Counted from the first letter of the stretch, positions 1-8,574 are shown. The stretch: DNA of 64,000 bases from Alkalihalobacillus sp. LMS6 (GCF_024362765.1 NZ_CP093302.1:306001-370000), one strand, 5' to 3'. Notes: generated by a model not told the origin, from the sequence alone. Made by a program: numbers and translations.

Positions 1-2
1 CA

Positions 3-53
3 CTTTCTAGGTTATTACTAAAATCTTGGCATGAATCGGAAATTCGTTCGTAA
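3..53 (+). CDS. C-terminal tail of an ABC transporter permease (partial)
   Basis: An open frame enters from the left edge and stops at 51-53, 12 bases before the probable start of the ATPase gene. The tail reads LSRLLLKSWHESEIRS, basic and amphipathic, as is usual at the end of a binding-protein-dependent permease. The call rests mainly on context: the two genes that follow are the ATPase and binding lipoprotein of a nitrate/sulfonate/pyrimidine-type importer, and the third component should lie just upstream. Too short for a family assignment on its own. Confidence 0.45.
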   Translation, partial: LSRLLLKSWHESEIRS

Positions 54-65
54 GGGGGAATGGAT

Positions 66-845
66 ATGGTCGCAGTCAAAACGTCATCAGAAACGAATAC
101 GCTTATACAATTATCCAATGTTAGCAAAGTGTTTGATAACGGTGTAACCGCATTAAAAAATGTTCATTTAGCGATAAAAGAAGGGGAGTTTGTTTCGTTC
201 GTTGGTCCTTCTGGCTGTGGGAAGTCGACGATTTTTAAAATCATCGCAGGCCTTAGCGAGCCAACGAGCGGAACTGTTGAATTACAAGCTCATTCAGCAA
301 CGGAAAAACTGGATCAATCGGATATTGGATTCGTATTTCAACATGCAACGCTTTTACCTTGGCGATCTGTTATTGATAATGTAGCGCTTCCTTTAGAGTT
401 AAAAGGGATAGGAAAGCGTGAGCGTCGTAAGCAAGCAAAGGCTGTCTTAAACCTTGTTGGCTTAAACGACTATGAGACTTCGCTGCCACGGCAATTATCA
501 GGAGGCATGCAAATGCGTGTGTCAATTGCCAGGGCGCTTATTGCAAAACCAAAACTCTTGTTAATGGACGAACCCTTTGGAGCGCTAGATGAGATAACGC
601 GACAGACGATGCATTATGAGTTGTTAAAGATTTGGGAAAAGACGAATATGACGGTGTTATTTATTACGCATAATGTGTTCGAATCTGTTTTTTTGTCCAC
701 ACGAATAGCCGTAATGAGTGCACGTCCAGGGCGTGTGACAGATGTGCTTGATGTACCAGATTACGAGAAAAATGATTCGTTTAGAAGCACACCTGAATTT
801 AGCAAATTAGTTGGTGAGGTTTCCAAAGGGTTACAACATGAATAG
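66..845 (+). CDS. ABC transporter ATP-binding protein, SsuB/TauB/ThiZ-like
   Basis: Cytoplasmic ATPase that powers an importer together with the permease cut off at the left edge and the downstream lipoprotein. Walker A GPSGCGKST lies near residue 48, followed by the Q-loop (VFQHATLLPW), the signature LSGGMQMR, Walker B LLLMDEP with the D-loop GALDE, and the switch histidine in THN. At about 259 residues it is normal length for the nitrate/sulfonate/taurine/hydroxymethylpyrimidine class. An ATG at 60 also exists, but AAGGGGG at 52-58 is correctly spaced for the ATG at 66, so 66 is preferred. The lipoprotein gene starts 14 bases downstream, so they are co-transcribed. The substrate cannot be read from the ATPase. 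Confidence 0.9.
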   Translation: MVAVKTSSETNTLIQLSNVSKVFDNGVTALKNVHLAIKEGEFVSFVGPSGCGKSTIFKIIAGLSEPTSGTVELQAHSATEKLDQSDIGFVFQHATLLPWRSVIDNVALPLELKGIGKRERRKQAKAVLNLVGLNDYETSLPRQLSGGMQMRVSIARALIAKPKLLLMDEPFGALDEITRQTMHYELLKIWEKTNMTVLFITHNVFESVFLSTRIAVMSARPGRVTDVLDVPDYEKNDSFRSTPEFSKLVGEVSKGLQHE

Positions 846-859
846 AAGGTTGGGATGAT

Positions 860-1828
860 ATGAAACGATTGATGATATTCGGTGGATTTGTGTCGATGTT
901 TTTAATTTCAGGTTGTGCCTTAAATAGTCAAGGCGCAGAAGACGATGGATCGATTAAATTAATTCTTAACTGGTTTCCAAAAAGCCAGATGGGAGGGTAT
1001 TATGCTGCGGATACGGAAGGATATTACGAAGAGAATGGATTAGAAGTAGACATTCAACCTGGTGGACCGGAAGTTTCTGCTATTCAGCAAGTGGTCGCAG
1101 GTGATGGGGACTTTGGACTTGCTCATGCGGATCAATTACTACTTGCTCGAAATGAAGGAATGGAACTTGTGGCGATTGCTGCAACGATGCAGAATAGCCC
1201 ACAAGTGCTCATGACCCATGAAGGACATGGGCTAGAAAATTTTGAAGATCTTAATGGACGAACTGCTTATATTGAGTCAGGGATCCCATATTGGGAGTAC
1301 TTAACAAACCACTATCAGTTAGATGAAGTGAACGAAGTCTCGTATTCTGGTCAGTACGTCAATTTCGTCACTGAAATGGAAGCCGTTAGTCAAGCTTATG
1401 AGACATCAGAACCTTATTGGATGGAGAAAGAAGGAATCAATACCGAAACATTGCTTCTCTCAGAGTCTGGTTATAATCCGTACAACGTTGTGATGTTCAC
1501 TACGAAAGAGTATCTAGAAAAAAACGAAGAGGTGGTCGCAAATTTTGTAGACGCTTTTACAGAGGGTTGGACGTATTATCGAAACAACTATCAAGACGTT
1601 AATGAAGTGATTATGGAAGCAAACGGAGAAATTGCTTTAGATGATTTAGAATTTGAAGCTGAGACACAAGAACCGTTTATTTTTGGCGGCGATGCAGAAA
1701 CATATGGTTTTGGCTATATGGATGAGTCTAGGTGGGAAACATTAATTGAACAGCTTTATTCATTAGAGTTAATTGACGAGCCCGTTCAATCCACAGAAGT
1801 ATTTACCAATGAATTTTTACCGGAATGA
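860..1828 (+). CDS. ABC transporter substrate-binding lipoprotein, NMT1/THI5-like
   Basis: Membrane-anchored solute receptor of the importer. The signal peptide ends in the lipobox LISGC with the lipidated cysteine at residue 19. The mature protein has the NMT1/THI5-like layout: an N-terminal segment with LNWFPKSQMGGYYAADTEG, then GDGDFGLAHADQLLLA, as in hydroxymethylpyrimidine, riboflavin and sulfonate receptors. Its 322 residues are typical. It follows the ATPase by 14 bases and is 104 bases ahead of the purine cluster. Known members bind aromatic N-heterocycles or sulfonates; because of the position, uptake of a purine, an oxidised purine or a related heterocycle is my inference. Thiamine-precursor uptake is the main alternative. 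Confidence 0.85.
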   Translation: MKRLMIFGGFVSMFLISGCALNSQGAEDDGSIKLILNWFPKSQMGGYYAADTEGYYEENGLEVDIQPGGPEVSAIQQVVAGDGDFGLAHADQLLLARNEGMELVAIAATMQNSPQVLMTHEGHGLENFEDLNGRTAYIESGIPYWEYLTNHYQLDEVNEVSYSGQYVNFVTEMEAVSQAYETSEPYWMEKEGINTETLLLSESGYNPYNVVMFTTKEYLEKNEEVVANFVDAFTEGWTYYRNNYQDVNEVIMEANGEIALDDLEFEAETQEPFIFGGDAETYGFGYMDESRWETLIEQLYSLELIDEPVQSTEVFTNEFLPE

Positions 1829-1932
1829 TTCAATCACTCAAAACGTATGAAAGAAATGCTGACACGAATCCACAAAGAAAAGACTGTATTTTCTATACTA
1901 TTTAAAAATTAAGTTTAGAGAGGAGCCTTTAT

Positions 1933-2934
1933 GTGGATACGATCCATTTATTAGTCAAACACCTTGCAGCATGTAAACAACGAACCATTATGGCGACAAT
2001 TGTTGACGTAAAAGGGTCTGCTTATCGGAAAGAAGGCACCTCGATCTTGATTCAAGAAGATGGGTTCGAAGTAGGTGTCCTGAGTGCTGGTTGCTTGGAA
2101 CCTGACATCTCAGCTCGGTTTAATGATGTGTGGGAAAACGGTGCACGTATGTATGAATACGACATGAGGGAAGCAGACGCTTTTACGTGGGGCATAAATA
2201 ATAGTGGTTGTAATGGGATTCTTACGGTTTTAGTTGAACCTGTTACGGAACAACTCTATAACGATTTAATGAAAGTGAAACAGTGTTTAGCGCTAGGTCG
2301 AGAAGTGTGGATCACAAAAAAAATTCACGAGAATCGAGTGTTAGCCTCTTATCAGCCAGAAGACGGAGATTCGTTTGGGAACTGGAACAAGGGTCTCCCT
2401 GAACGTACTTCAAATAAGAGTCAAATGGTCCATTCTGTATTCTTTCATCGCTATGTACCACGCCAACACTTGTATGTATTTGGAGCAAATGTTGATGCTC
2501 GTCCGCTCGTCCAGTTTGCTGTAAACGTTGGCTTTCAAGTGACGGTATACGATTGGCGTCCACGGCTTTGTACAAAAGAACACTTTCCCGAGGAAACCAA
2601 GTTCATAACAGGTTTTCCGTCTGAGATCCTTCCGACACTGACCTTCAATAAAACCGATTCCGTCATTCTGATGACGCACCATTTTCAGTATGACCAAGAA
2701 ATTTTATCATGCTTGCTAGATATAGAACTTCGGTATATTGGGGTGTTAGGTTCTCAAAAACGAACAAAACGATTGCTTGGTACAGATGTTGTTCCCGCTG
2801 CCATTACTTCACCTATCGGTCTAGAGATTCAAGCTGAGAGTCCAGAAGAGATTGCCATTAGCGCTGTGTCCGAATTAATAGCGATATCCAAGAAAGTCGA
2901 GAAAGAAACGTATGATTCATCGATCTTATTGTAG
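1933..2934 (+). CDS. pucA: XdhC/CoxI-family xanthine dehydrogenase accessory protein
   Basis: XdhC-family proteins bind the molybdenum cofactor and help its sulfuration and insertion into xanthine dehydrogenase. The N-terminal XdhC/CoxI segment includes KGSAYRKEGTSILI and GVLSAGCLEPDI; the C-terminal Rossmann-like XdhC_C domain begins near residue 180 (LYVFGANVDARPLVQFA) and contains GVLGSQKRTK. The 333-residue length fits PucA of Bacillus subtilis. The start is GTG 1933, preceded by AGAGGAG; the overlapping ATG at 1931 is in another frame. It opens the dehydrogenase run, before the FAD, Mo and Fe-S subunits. Confidence 0.88.
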   Translation: MDTIHLLVKHLAACKQRTIMATIVDVKGSAYRKEGTSILIQEDGFEVGVLSAGCLEPDISARFNDVWENGARMYEYDMREADAFTWGINNSGCNGILTVLVEPVTEQLYNDLMKVKQCLALGREVWITKKIHENRVLASYQPEDGDSFGNWNKGLPERTSNKSQMVHSVFFHRYVPRQHLYVFGANVDARPLVQFAVNVGFQVTVYDWRPRLCTKEHFPEETKFITGFPSEILPTLTFNKTDSVILMTHHFQYDQEILSCLLDIELRYIGVLGSQKRTKRLLGTDVVPAAITSPIGLEIQAESPEEIAISAVSELIAISKKVEKETYDSSILL

Positions 2935-2958
2935 CGATTAGGAAGGGGATTTTATGTT

Positions 2959-2985
2959 GTGGATGCAGAGGAAGATGATACGTGA
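2959..2985 (+). other. Tiny upstream reading frame coupled to pucC
   Basis: A strong ribosome site (GGAAGGGGA, 2940-2948) is followed not by the start of pucC but by a GTG (2959) opening a nine-codon frame, MDAEEDDT and stop, whose TGA overlaps the GTG start of pucC (2982) as GTGA. Another frame opens at ATG 2954 and runs to 2989. Either this is a translational-coupling leader, or the extreme N-terminus of PucC has been separated by a frameshift. The PucC start itself has only a weaker AGAGGA site. Confidence 0.3.
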
Positions 2986-3860
2986 CTAATGCAGAAGGAG
3001 TAACAACTGTTGTCTTTACCCCAATATCTATTGAGGATGCGGTAAAGATAAAAGCGGAAACAGAGGATAGTACCTATATTGCTGGCGGGACGCTTTTGCA
3101 GCTACAGCGAGAACAAGGAATTCCGTTATCCGCTCATTTAATTAGCCTCGAAAAGATTCACGATATTCATACAATTGAAGAACGAGATACGCATATTTTC
3201 ATTGGTGCAGGCATGACACTTTCACAATGTATCGCAAGTAGTATCGCTCAAGATGATTTGCCACTTTTCGTAGAAGCGCTGCAAACGATTGCCGCCCCAG
3301 CTGTTCGAAATCGCGCTACCATTGGCGGGAATATGGCGTATGCCATGGGTGACATGCATGTCGTATTCCTTTCTATGAACGCACAAGTCGTCACGTTTGA
3401 TGTGAATAGCGGGTATCAGGAGCATTCTTACGAAACATGGATTGAAGATGGTCCTAGTGCAGGTTTAATCATTGGCGTCACCATTCCAAAAGGAAAACAA
3501 GAACACTCTTTTTATAAAAAAGTTGGTTATCGGCAATCGTTTACGTTATCTGCTCTAACAGTAGCATTCAATTTAACTTTAACTAAAGCTGGTACCGTTG
3601 AAGAAGTCATCGTTGCCGTAAGTGGCGCTATGTTACCCCCACGGCGCTTAAAACAAAGCGAAGAAACCTTACAAGGTCAGCGAGTCTCTCAAGAAGTTGT
3701 AAGGCAAATGGATAAACAGGTGAACGAAGAGTTTTCTACGTTTTTATTGAAACACGATGAGTTTCCTTACCAACAGCGAGTAGCGGCAAACGTCATCACT
3801 GCGCACTTAACAAGCATTGAGGAGGAAAACCGTTATGACAAAACAACGTATAAGGCCTGA
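2982..3860 (+). CDS. pucC: Xanthine dehydrogenase FAD-binding subunit
   Basis: Middle subunit of the three-part xanthine/hypoxanthine dehydrogenase; it passes electrons from the 2Fe-2S subunit through FAD to the final acceptor. The PCMH-type FAD signatures are visible: YIAGGTLLQLQ near residue 35 and AAPAVRNRATIGGNMAYA near residue 105, followed by a CO-dehydrogenase-flavoprotein C-terminal domain. At 292 residues it matches CoxM/PucC proteins. The first usable start in frame is GTG 2982, since a TGA lies at 2976. Its 3' end overlaps the start of pucD by 26 bases, which suggests coupled translation and equal subunit output. Confidence 0.9.
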   Translation: MTNAEGVTTVVFTPISIEDAVKIKAETEDSTYIAGGTLLQLQREQGIPLSAHLISLEKIHDIHTIEERDTHIFIGAGMTLSQCIASSIAQDDLPLFVEALQTIAAPAVRNRATIGGNMAYAMGDMHVVFLSMNAQVVTFDVNSGYQEHSYETWIEDGPSAGLIIGVTIPKGKQEHSFYKKVGYRQSFTLSALTVAFNLTLTKAGTVEEVIVAVSGAMLPPRRLKQSEETLQGQRVSQEVVRQMDKQVNEEFSTFLLKHDEFPYQQRVAANVITAHLTSIEEENRYDKTTYKA

Positions 3861-6066
3861 CGGCGTTCCGAAAGTAACAGGTCAGCTAACATATATGACG
3901 GATCTTACTTTTCCAAACATGCTTTATGGAAAAGTATTACGAAGTGCTTTTCCACACGCCAACATTATACGACTATCAACAGATCGTGCAGAAAAGCTAC
4001 CTGGCGTAAAGGCAGTGATTACCCATCAAGACATTCCAGGCTTAAATGGATTTGGAATCATCTTTCCTGATCAGCCGGTGTTATGTGATAAGCGCGTGCT
4101 TTATGTTGGGGATGCCATTGCAGCTGTAGCAGCGGAGAGCATTGAAGTGGCGACTGCTGCAATAGCATTGATTGAGGTTGAATACGAGCAATTAGACGTG
4201 TTGGATTATCCTCAAAAAAGCCTTGATCCTCTTGCGCCGAAACTACGAAAAGAAGGCAATATCCTTCATCGGAATGGCTATAAAAAAGGAGATGCAGAAG
4301 CAGCATTTGAAAACTGTGATTTGATTGTTGAAGAAACCTATTCAGTGCCAAGGCAGATGCACACATATATGGAGACAGAAGGTGGAGTCGTCGTTCCCGA
4401 AGCGGATGGATGTATCACGGTATATATGGGAACGCAACACGGGTTCAAAGACCGGTTTCAGCTATCTAGAATACTTGATCTTCAAGAGGAAAAGATCCGG
4501 ATCGTTTCTAGTCCAATGGGTGGTTCGTTTGGCGGAAAAGATGAATTAAATGTTCAACCGTATGCTGCTTTATTAGCATTAAAAACAGGAAGATCTGTGA
4601 AGCTTCACCAGACGCGGCAAGAGTCATTCGTTTCAGGGATTAAACGTCACCCAATGGAAATTACAGTGAAAACAGGTGTGAATGGGGATGGATTCTTAAT
4701 GGCTCATGAAGTGAAAATTGTGGCAGACACTGGTCCGTATGCTACCTTAGGACCAGCTGTTTTAGATTTTTCGATTGAGCATGCTGCTGGACCTTATAAG
4801 ATTCCTCATGTATCGGTTGATGGGCTTTCGGTCTATACAAACAATGCGGTTGCAGGGGAGTTTAGAGGATTTGGAGGAAATCAAATTACGTTTGCTCTAG
4901 AAGGTCAAATGGACCGCTTGGCTGATTTACTAGACATGTGTCCGATTGATTTTAGAAAACTCAATGTGCGTGGGACGACCGATGAAGGCCCTCTAGGACA
5001 GAGGATTGTTCCGACATCTGGTGCTTTAGATGTGTTAAATAGAGCAGAAGATTATTTGTTAAGAGAACGTGATGAACCGAGTTCTCCTCACACAAAAAGA
5101 GGGAAAGGTATTGCCATTTCCATGCATGGTGGTGGTTTAGGTTATGGACGCCTAGATACCGCAGGAGGAAGGCTATCACTGACAAACAAGGGGAAAATTG
5201 AAATCTCGTTTGGATTTGAAGAGTGCGGGCAAGGAATTCTTGCGGTAATTGAAGAGATTTTAACAACGGAAATTGGGTGTTCAGAAGAAGATATTCAAGT
5301 TGTGATTGGAGATACGGATCGGGTGCCACTGTCTGGCTCAACGACTGCGTCAAGGGGAACAAGTATGGTTTGGCACGCGGTTAAACGCATGAAAGGTACA
5401 TTTAACCAAGATATGATAAGCCTGGCAGCCAGACGTACGAATAGGCCTGAAGAAAAATTATATTTAGGAAAAGGAGGTGTATATGAGGGAAGGGAAAGAA
5501 TCATTTCGTACATTGAATTAGGCGAAGCGGAATCCCTGCCTACTGTAACAACAACATTTAATTTTCCAACAACACCAGATGCAGTAGACGGCGGGCACTA
5601 CCTCTATACATTTTCGATGACATTTTCAGAAGTAGAAGTTGATCTTCTAACAGGTCAGATAAAAATCATTTGTCTTGATCAAGTGATTTCTGCTGGCCCT
5701 GTTGTAAACGAACGAGGGTATAAGGGCCAAATTGAAGGCGGCGGTGTAATGGCGCTTGGCTATGCCGTTATGGAAGATGCTCATATGGTTGAAGGCTATT
5801 ATACAAAAGAAAACCTTGATAAATATATGATTCCAACGATTACAGATGTGCCGTTCTCTATGGGAGTTGAACCGATCGAACGGTTACCAGAGGGGGACGA
5901 ACATGGTCCACGAGGAGTTGGAGAAATTGGCACGATTGCGGTTGCTCCTTCTATTGTGAAAGCGATACATGACGCGACGGGAGTCTGGGTGAATCAACTT
6001 CCAGTTTCGCCTCTTGCTCTTTTGCAAGAGATGGAAAGGAGAAAAGAGCCATGGACCGTACAATAG
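3835..6066 (+). CDS. pucD: Xanthine dehydrogenase molybdenum-binding subunit
   Basis: Large catalytic subunit that hydroxylates hypoxanthine to xanthine and xanthine to urate at the molybdopterin centre. It has the aldehyde oxidase/xanthine dehydrogenase a/b-hammerhead domain (about residues 10-110) and then the Mo-cofactor domains, with SPMGGSFGGKDE near residue 230 and the C-terminal GVGEIG that supplies the catalytic glutamate. I place the start at ATG 3835 because GGAGG lies 9 bases upstream at 3821-3825; this gives 743 residues. It overlaps pucC and pucE on either side, so the three subunits form one translationally coupled block. Confidence 0.93.
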   Translation: MTKQRIRPDGVPKVTGQLTYMTDLTFPNMLYGKVLRSAFPHANIIRLSTDRAEKLPGVKAVITHQDIPGLNGFGIIFPDQPVLCDKRVLYVGDAIAAVAAESIEVATAAIALIEVEYEQLDVLDYPQKSLDPLAPKLRKEGNILHRNGYKKGDAEAAFENCDLIVEETYSVPRQMHTYMETEGGVVVPEADGCITVYMGTQHGFKDRFQLSRILDLQEEKIRIVSSPMGGSFGGKDELNVQPYAALLALKTGRSVKLHQTRQESFVSGIKRHPMEITVKTGVNGDGFLMAHEVKIVADTGPYATLGPAVLDFSIEHAAGPYKIPHVSVDGLSVYTNNAVAGEFRGFGGNQITFALEGQMDRLADLLDMCPIDFRKLNVRGTTDEGPLGQRIVPTSGALDVLNRAEDYLLRERDEPSSPHTKRGKGIAISMHGGGLGYGRLDTAGGRLSLTNKGKIEISFGFEECGQGILAVIEEILTTEIGCSEEDIQVVIGDTDRVPLSGSTTASRGTSMVWHAVKRMKGTFNQDMISLAARRTNRPEEKLYLGKGGVYEGRERIISYIELGEAESLPTVTTTFNFPTTPDAVDGGHYLYTFSMTFSEVEVDLLTGQIKIICLDQVISAGPVVNERGYKGQIEGGGVMALGYAVMEDAHMVEGYYTKENLDKYMIPTITDVPFSMGVEPIERLPEGDEHGPRGVGEIGTIAVAPSIVKAIHDATGVWVNQLPVSPLALLQEMERRKEPWTVQ

Positions 6067-6524
6067 AAGCACATACATTTGAATTAAACATAATGCTGAA
6101 CGGTGAGGACGTAGTGCGAACAGTCGCCTACACTGATCGGTTAGTGGATATTATTCGCGAGACACATACGGGAACAAAAGTGTCGTGTGGAATAGGAAGA
6201 TGTGGGGCATGTTCTGTATTAATGAACGATCAACTTGTGAATGCTTGTCTTGTGATGGCGTATCAAGCAGATGGTGCAGAGATCATCACGATTGAAGGAA
6301 TCAGTCATGATGGGCAGGATCCTGTTCAACAAGCTTTTTTAGAAGAAGGTGGCTTTCAATGTGGCTACTGCACACCTGGGATGATTCTAGCAGTAAAAGC
6401 GTTACTTATCGAAAAGCCAAAGCCAACCGACGAAGAAATTATTCAGGGATTGTCAGGAAATGTGTGTAGATGCACGGGCTACGCAGGTATTATCCGAGCC
6501 GTTAAAGCAGCTGCAGAAGTATAG
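6051..6524 (+). CDS. pucE: Xanthine dehydrogenase 2Fe-2S subunit
   Basis: Small iron-sulfur subunit carrying two 2Fe-2S clusters. The plant-ferredoxin-like N-terminal cluster is ligated by Cys46, Cys51, Cys54 and Cys66 (CGIGRCGAC), and the C-terminal cluster by Cys104, Cys107, Cys139 and Cys141 (CGYCTPGM, CRCTGY). All eight ligands are present and the 157-residue length is standard. The gene overlaps the end of pucD by 16 bases, and its stop codon overlaps the ribosome site of the next gene. Confidence 0.95.
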   Translation: MDRTIEAHTFELNIMLNGEDVVRTVAYTDRLVDIIRETHTGTKVSCGIGRCGACSVLMNDQLVNACLVMAYQADGAEIITIEGISHDGQDPVQQAFLEEGGFQCGYCTPGMILAVKALLIEKPKPTDEEIIQGLSGNVCRCTGYAGIIRAVKAAAEV

Positions 6525-6533
6525 GAGGTATGG

Positions 6534-7061
6534 ATGACACAGGTCACATTGTCAGAGTTAAATCATGTAAAAGAAAGTCGGTTTGCATCCGAATTAGCAG
6601 ATATATTTGAAGAGTCTATTTGGATTGCTGAAGAAACAGCAAACAAGCGACCGTTTTCAACGGTTGAGAAGCTACATCAAAGCATGGTGGATGTTGTTGA
6701 ACAAGCAAGTAATGATAAAAAGCTACGGTTAATTCGAGCGCATCCGCAGTTAGGAAGCCGAGAAAGAATGGGTGATTTATCGACGAACGAACAAAGGAAA
6801 GTGGGCCTTAACCAATTGGATAATAAGGAATATGAAGACTTCATTGCATTAAACAATTTGTATATGAACACGTTTCAGTTTCCTTTTATTGTTGCGGTTA
6901 AAGGAAAAACGAAAACCGACATTTATTGCGACATCAAAGAGAGGTTGCAAGCCTCGAAAACAGACGAGATCAAACGAGCTTTAGATGAAATTTATAAAAT
7001 TGCTTATTTTCGATTATATGATCGGGTGAAAGATGAGAACAGAATAGAAGGGATGAAGTAG
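6534..7061 (+). CDS. uraD: 2-oxo-4-hydroxy-4-carboxy-5-ureidoimidazoline decarboxylase
   Basis: Third step of urate oxidation: it decarboxylates OHCU to S-allantoin. The catalytic histidine is His70 in RAHPQLG, and the family block FPFIVAVKG is near residue 120. AGGAGG (6523-6528) fixes the ATG at 6534. In Bacillus subtilis this activity is the N-terminal half of bifunctional PucL, fused to uricase; here the frame ends with TAG at 7059-7061 and uricase restarts two bases later in another frame. At 175 residues it is a complete stand-alone OHCU decarboxylase. Confidence 0.9.
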   Translation: MTQVTLSELNHVKESRFASELADIFEESIWIAEETANKRPFSTVEKLHQSMVDVVEQASNDKKLRLIRAHPQLGSRERMGDLSTNEQRKVGLNQLDNKEYEDFIALNNLYMNTFQFPFIVAVKGKTKTDIYCDIKERLQASKTDEIKRALDEIYKIAYFRLYDRVKDENRIEGMK

Positions 7062-7063
7062 AA

Positions 7064-8038
7064 ATGGAAAACAATGAGCGACTGATATCGTATGGAAAAG
7101 GAAATGTATTTGCTTACCGAACGTATTTATCGCCACTCGTAGGTGTTACAACCATTCCAGAATCAACGTTTACGGGAAGAGACAATACCATTTTCGGTTT
7201 AAATGTTACGGTTGAAGTAGGAGGCGACGCTTTCTTACCTTCTTTTTCAGAAGGGGATAATCAAATGGTCGTAGCAACCGATTCGATGAAAAATTTTATC
7301 CAGCGTCACTTGGCTACTTTTGAAGGAAATAATGTTGAACATTTCGTTCGGTACGTGGCAGAGTCTTTTCTCAATACTTATGATCACATTGAAACGGTGA
7401 AACTAGTTGGAGAAGTACTTCCATTTGAAAGTGCTTTGACGACGATTGACGGCGAAATTAATCTGAGTAACCTTGTCTTTAAGCGATCGCGCAATGAACG
7501 TTCTCAAAGTGTCATAGAACTTGTGAGGGACCAAGGGGCTTACCAGATTAAAAGTCAGTATAGTGAAGTGCTTGATCTTCAATTTGTAAAAGTAAAAGAT
7601 AATTCGTTTGTTGGTTTTATTCGGGATGAATATACGACGCTTCCTGAAGACGGGAATCGTCCATTATTTGTTTATTTGGATATTGCTTGGGAATATGAGC
7701 AAGAAGCAGATGCTAGTGGGCTACATCCGCATACGTATGTTGCTTCTGAACAAGTGCGTGATCTTGCAAGCACAATCTTCCACCAAACATCTTCACCCTC
7801 CATTCAACGATTAATTTACGAAATTGGCTGCCGTGTTTTAGAACGGTTTCCGCAATTACAGGAAGTGACCTTCAAATCCCAGAATCGAACATGGGATACG
7901 GTTGTTGAAGACATTCCTGGTTCGGAAGGGAAAGTCTATACAGAACCGCGCTTACCATTTGGCTTTCAGCGGTTTACAGTTAACCAGTCTGATTTACAAA
8001 ACCATTTAAAGCGAAAAGAAGCGATAAAGTCGATATGA
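7064..8038 (+). CDS. pucL: Urate oxidase (uricase)
   Basis: Cofactor-free oxidation of urate to 5-hydroxyisourate. Two tandem T-fold modules are seen in 324 residues; recognisable blocks are the N-terminal SYGKGNVFAYRTY, ESTFTGRDNTIFGLNV near residue 35 and VATDSMKNFIQ near residue 68, which are the substrate-tunnel segments of uricases. The ATG follows the stop of the decarboxylase by two bases, and the end overlaps pucM by four (ATGA). The symbol refers to the C-terminal half of B. subtilis PucL, here a separate gene. Confidence 0.93.
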   Translation: MENNERLISYGKGNVFAYRTYLSPLVGVTTIPESTFTGRDNTIFGLNVTVEVGGDAFLPSFSEGDNQMVVATDSMKNFIQRHLATFEGNNVEHFVRYVAESFLNTYDHIETVKLVGEVLPFESALTTIDGEINLSNLVFKRSRNERSQSVIELVRDQGAYQIKSQYSEVLDLQFVKVKDNSFVGFIRDEYTTLPEDGNRPLFVYLDIAWEYEQEADASGLHPHTYVASEQVRDLASTIFHQTSSPSIQRLIYEIGCRVLERFPQLQEVTFKSQNRTWDTVVEDIPGSEGKVYTEPRLPFGFQRFTVNQSDLQNHLKRKEAIKSI

Positions 8039-8376
8039 AAGGAATTACAACACATATATTAGATCTGTCAAAGGGAGCACCAGCCCAAGGTGTGCGTATA
8101 AAACTGTATCGAATTCTGGATGATAACCGTCAATTCATTCGTGAAGCGGAAACGAATAGAGACGGGCGTGTGGACGTTCCACTTATTTCCGAGCAAGAGC
8201 TTGAAGCAGGAGAATACGAGCTTGTCTATTTTATAGGTGCTTATTTTAAGCATGAAAACAAAGCCACATTTTTTTCGAATATACCGGTACGATTTGTTGT
8301 AACCAGCCGAAACGAGCACTACCACGTTCCGCTGCTACTATCGCCGTGGGGGTATCAAATCTATCGAGGTAGTTAA
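8035..8376 (+). CDS. pucM: 5-hydroxyisourate hydrolase (transthyretin-like)
   Basis: Hydrolyses 5-hydroxyisourate to OHCU, the step between uricase and the decarboxylase. The family signature YRGS ends the protein, and the catalytic residues His7 (TTHILD), Arg45 (NRDGR) and His97 (YHVPLLLSPWGY) are in place. 113 residues is full length with no periplasmic signal. It is the last gene of the purine run and overlaps uricase by four bases. The product of the cluster is allantoin; no allantoinase, allantoicase or ureide transporter follows. Confidence 0.95.
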   Translation: MKGITTHILDLSKGAPAQGVRIKLYRILDDNRQFIREAETNRDGRVDVPLISEQELEAGEYELVYFIGAYFKHENKATFFSNIPVRFVVTSRNEHYHVPLLLSPWGYQIYRGS

Positions 8377-8395
8377 AACGATTGATGAGGGTGCA

Positions 8396-8416
8396 AGCGC
8401 GACATAGGTTCGCGCT
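8396..8416 (+). terminator. Hairpin after the purine cluster
   Basis: A perfect 7-bp stem, AGCGCGA (8396-8402) with TCGCGCT (8410-8416), lies 20 bases after pucM. It is not followed by a T run, so it may be a weak or factor-dependent terminator, or an mRNA 3'-end stabiliser. Confidence 0.35.
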
Positions 8417-8433
8417 GTGCTTTCGTTCACTGG

Positions 8434-8574
8434 ATGTTAATTATCATCATTGCTTATTATGAAGAGACGGTTCAAAATAAGAAACAGATAAAGCTTGCTT
8501 TGTTTATAACTGGTCTAGCTCTATGGCTTGGAAGTTGGTTATATATGCTGGTGCAAATTTTAAGAGTCTATTAA
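8434..8574 (+). CDS. Possible small membrane protein
   Basis: A 46-codon frame in the gap after pucM. It encodes a short hydrophobic start (MLIIIIAYYEE), a charged stretch (QNKKQIK) and one clear membrane helix (LALFITGLALWLGSWLYMLV), ending QILRVY. There is no convincing ribosome site before ATG 8434, and the frame extends upstream without a better start. It could be a genuine single-pass peptide, the end of a decayed membrane gene, or chance. It runs towards the lysE-like gene, ending 28 bases short of it. Confidence 0.3.
   Translation: MLIIIIAYYEETVQNKKQIKLALFITGLALWLGSWLYMLVQILRVY

Noticed and set aside
4961..5362. 133-codon minus-strand frame within pucD
   Set aside because: Antisense shadow of the xanthine dehydrogenase large subunit with no ribosome site.
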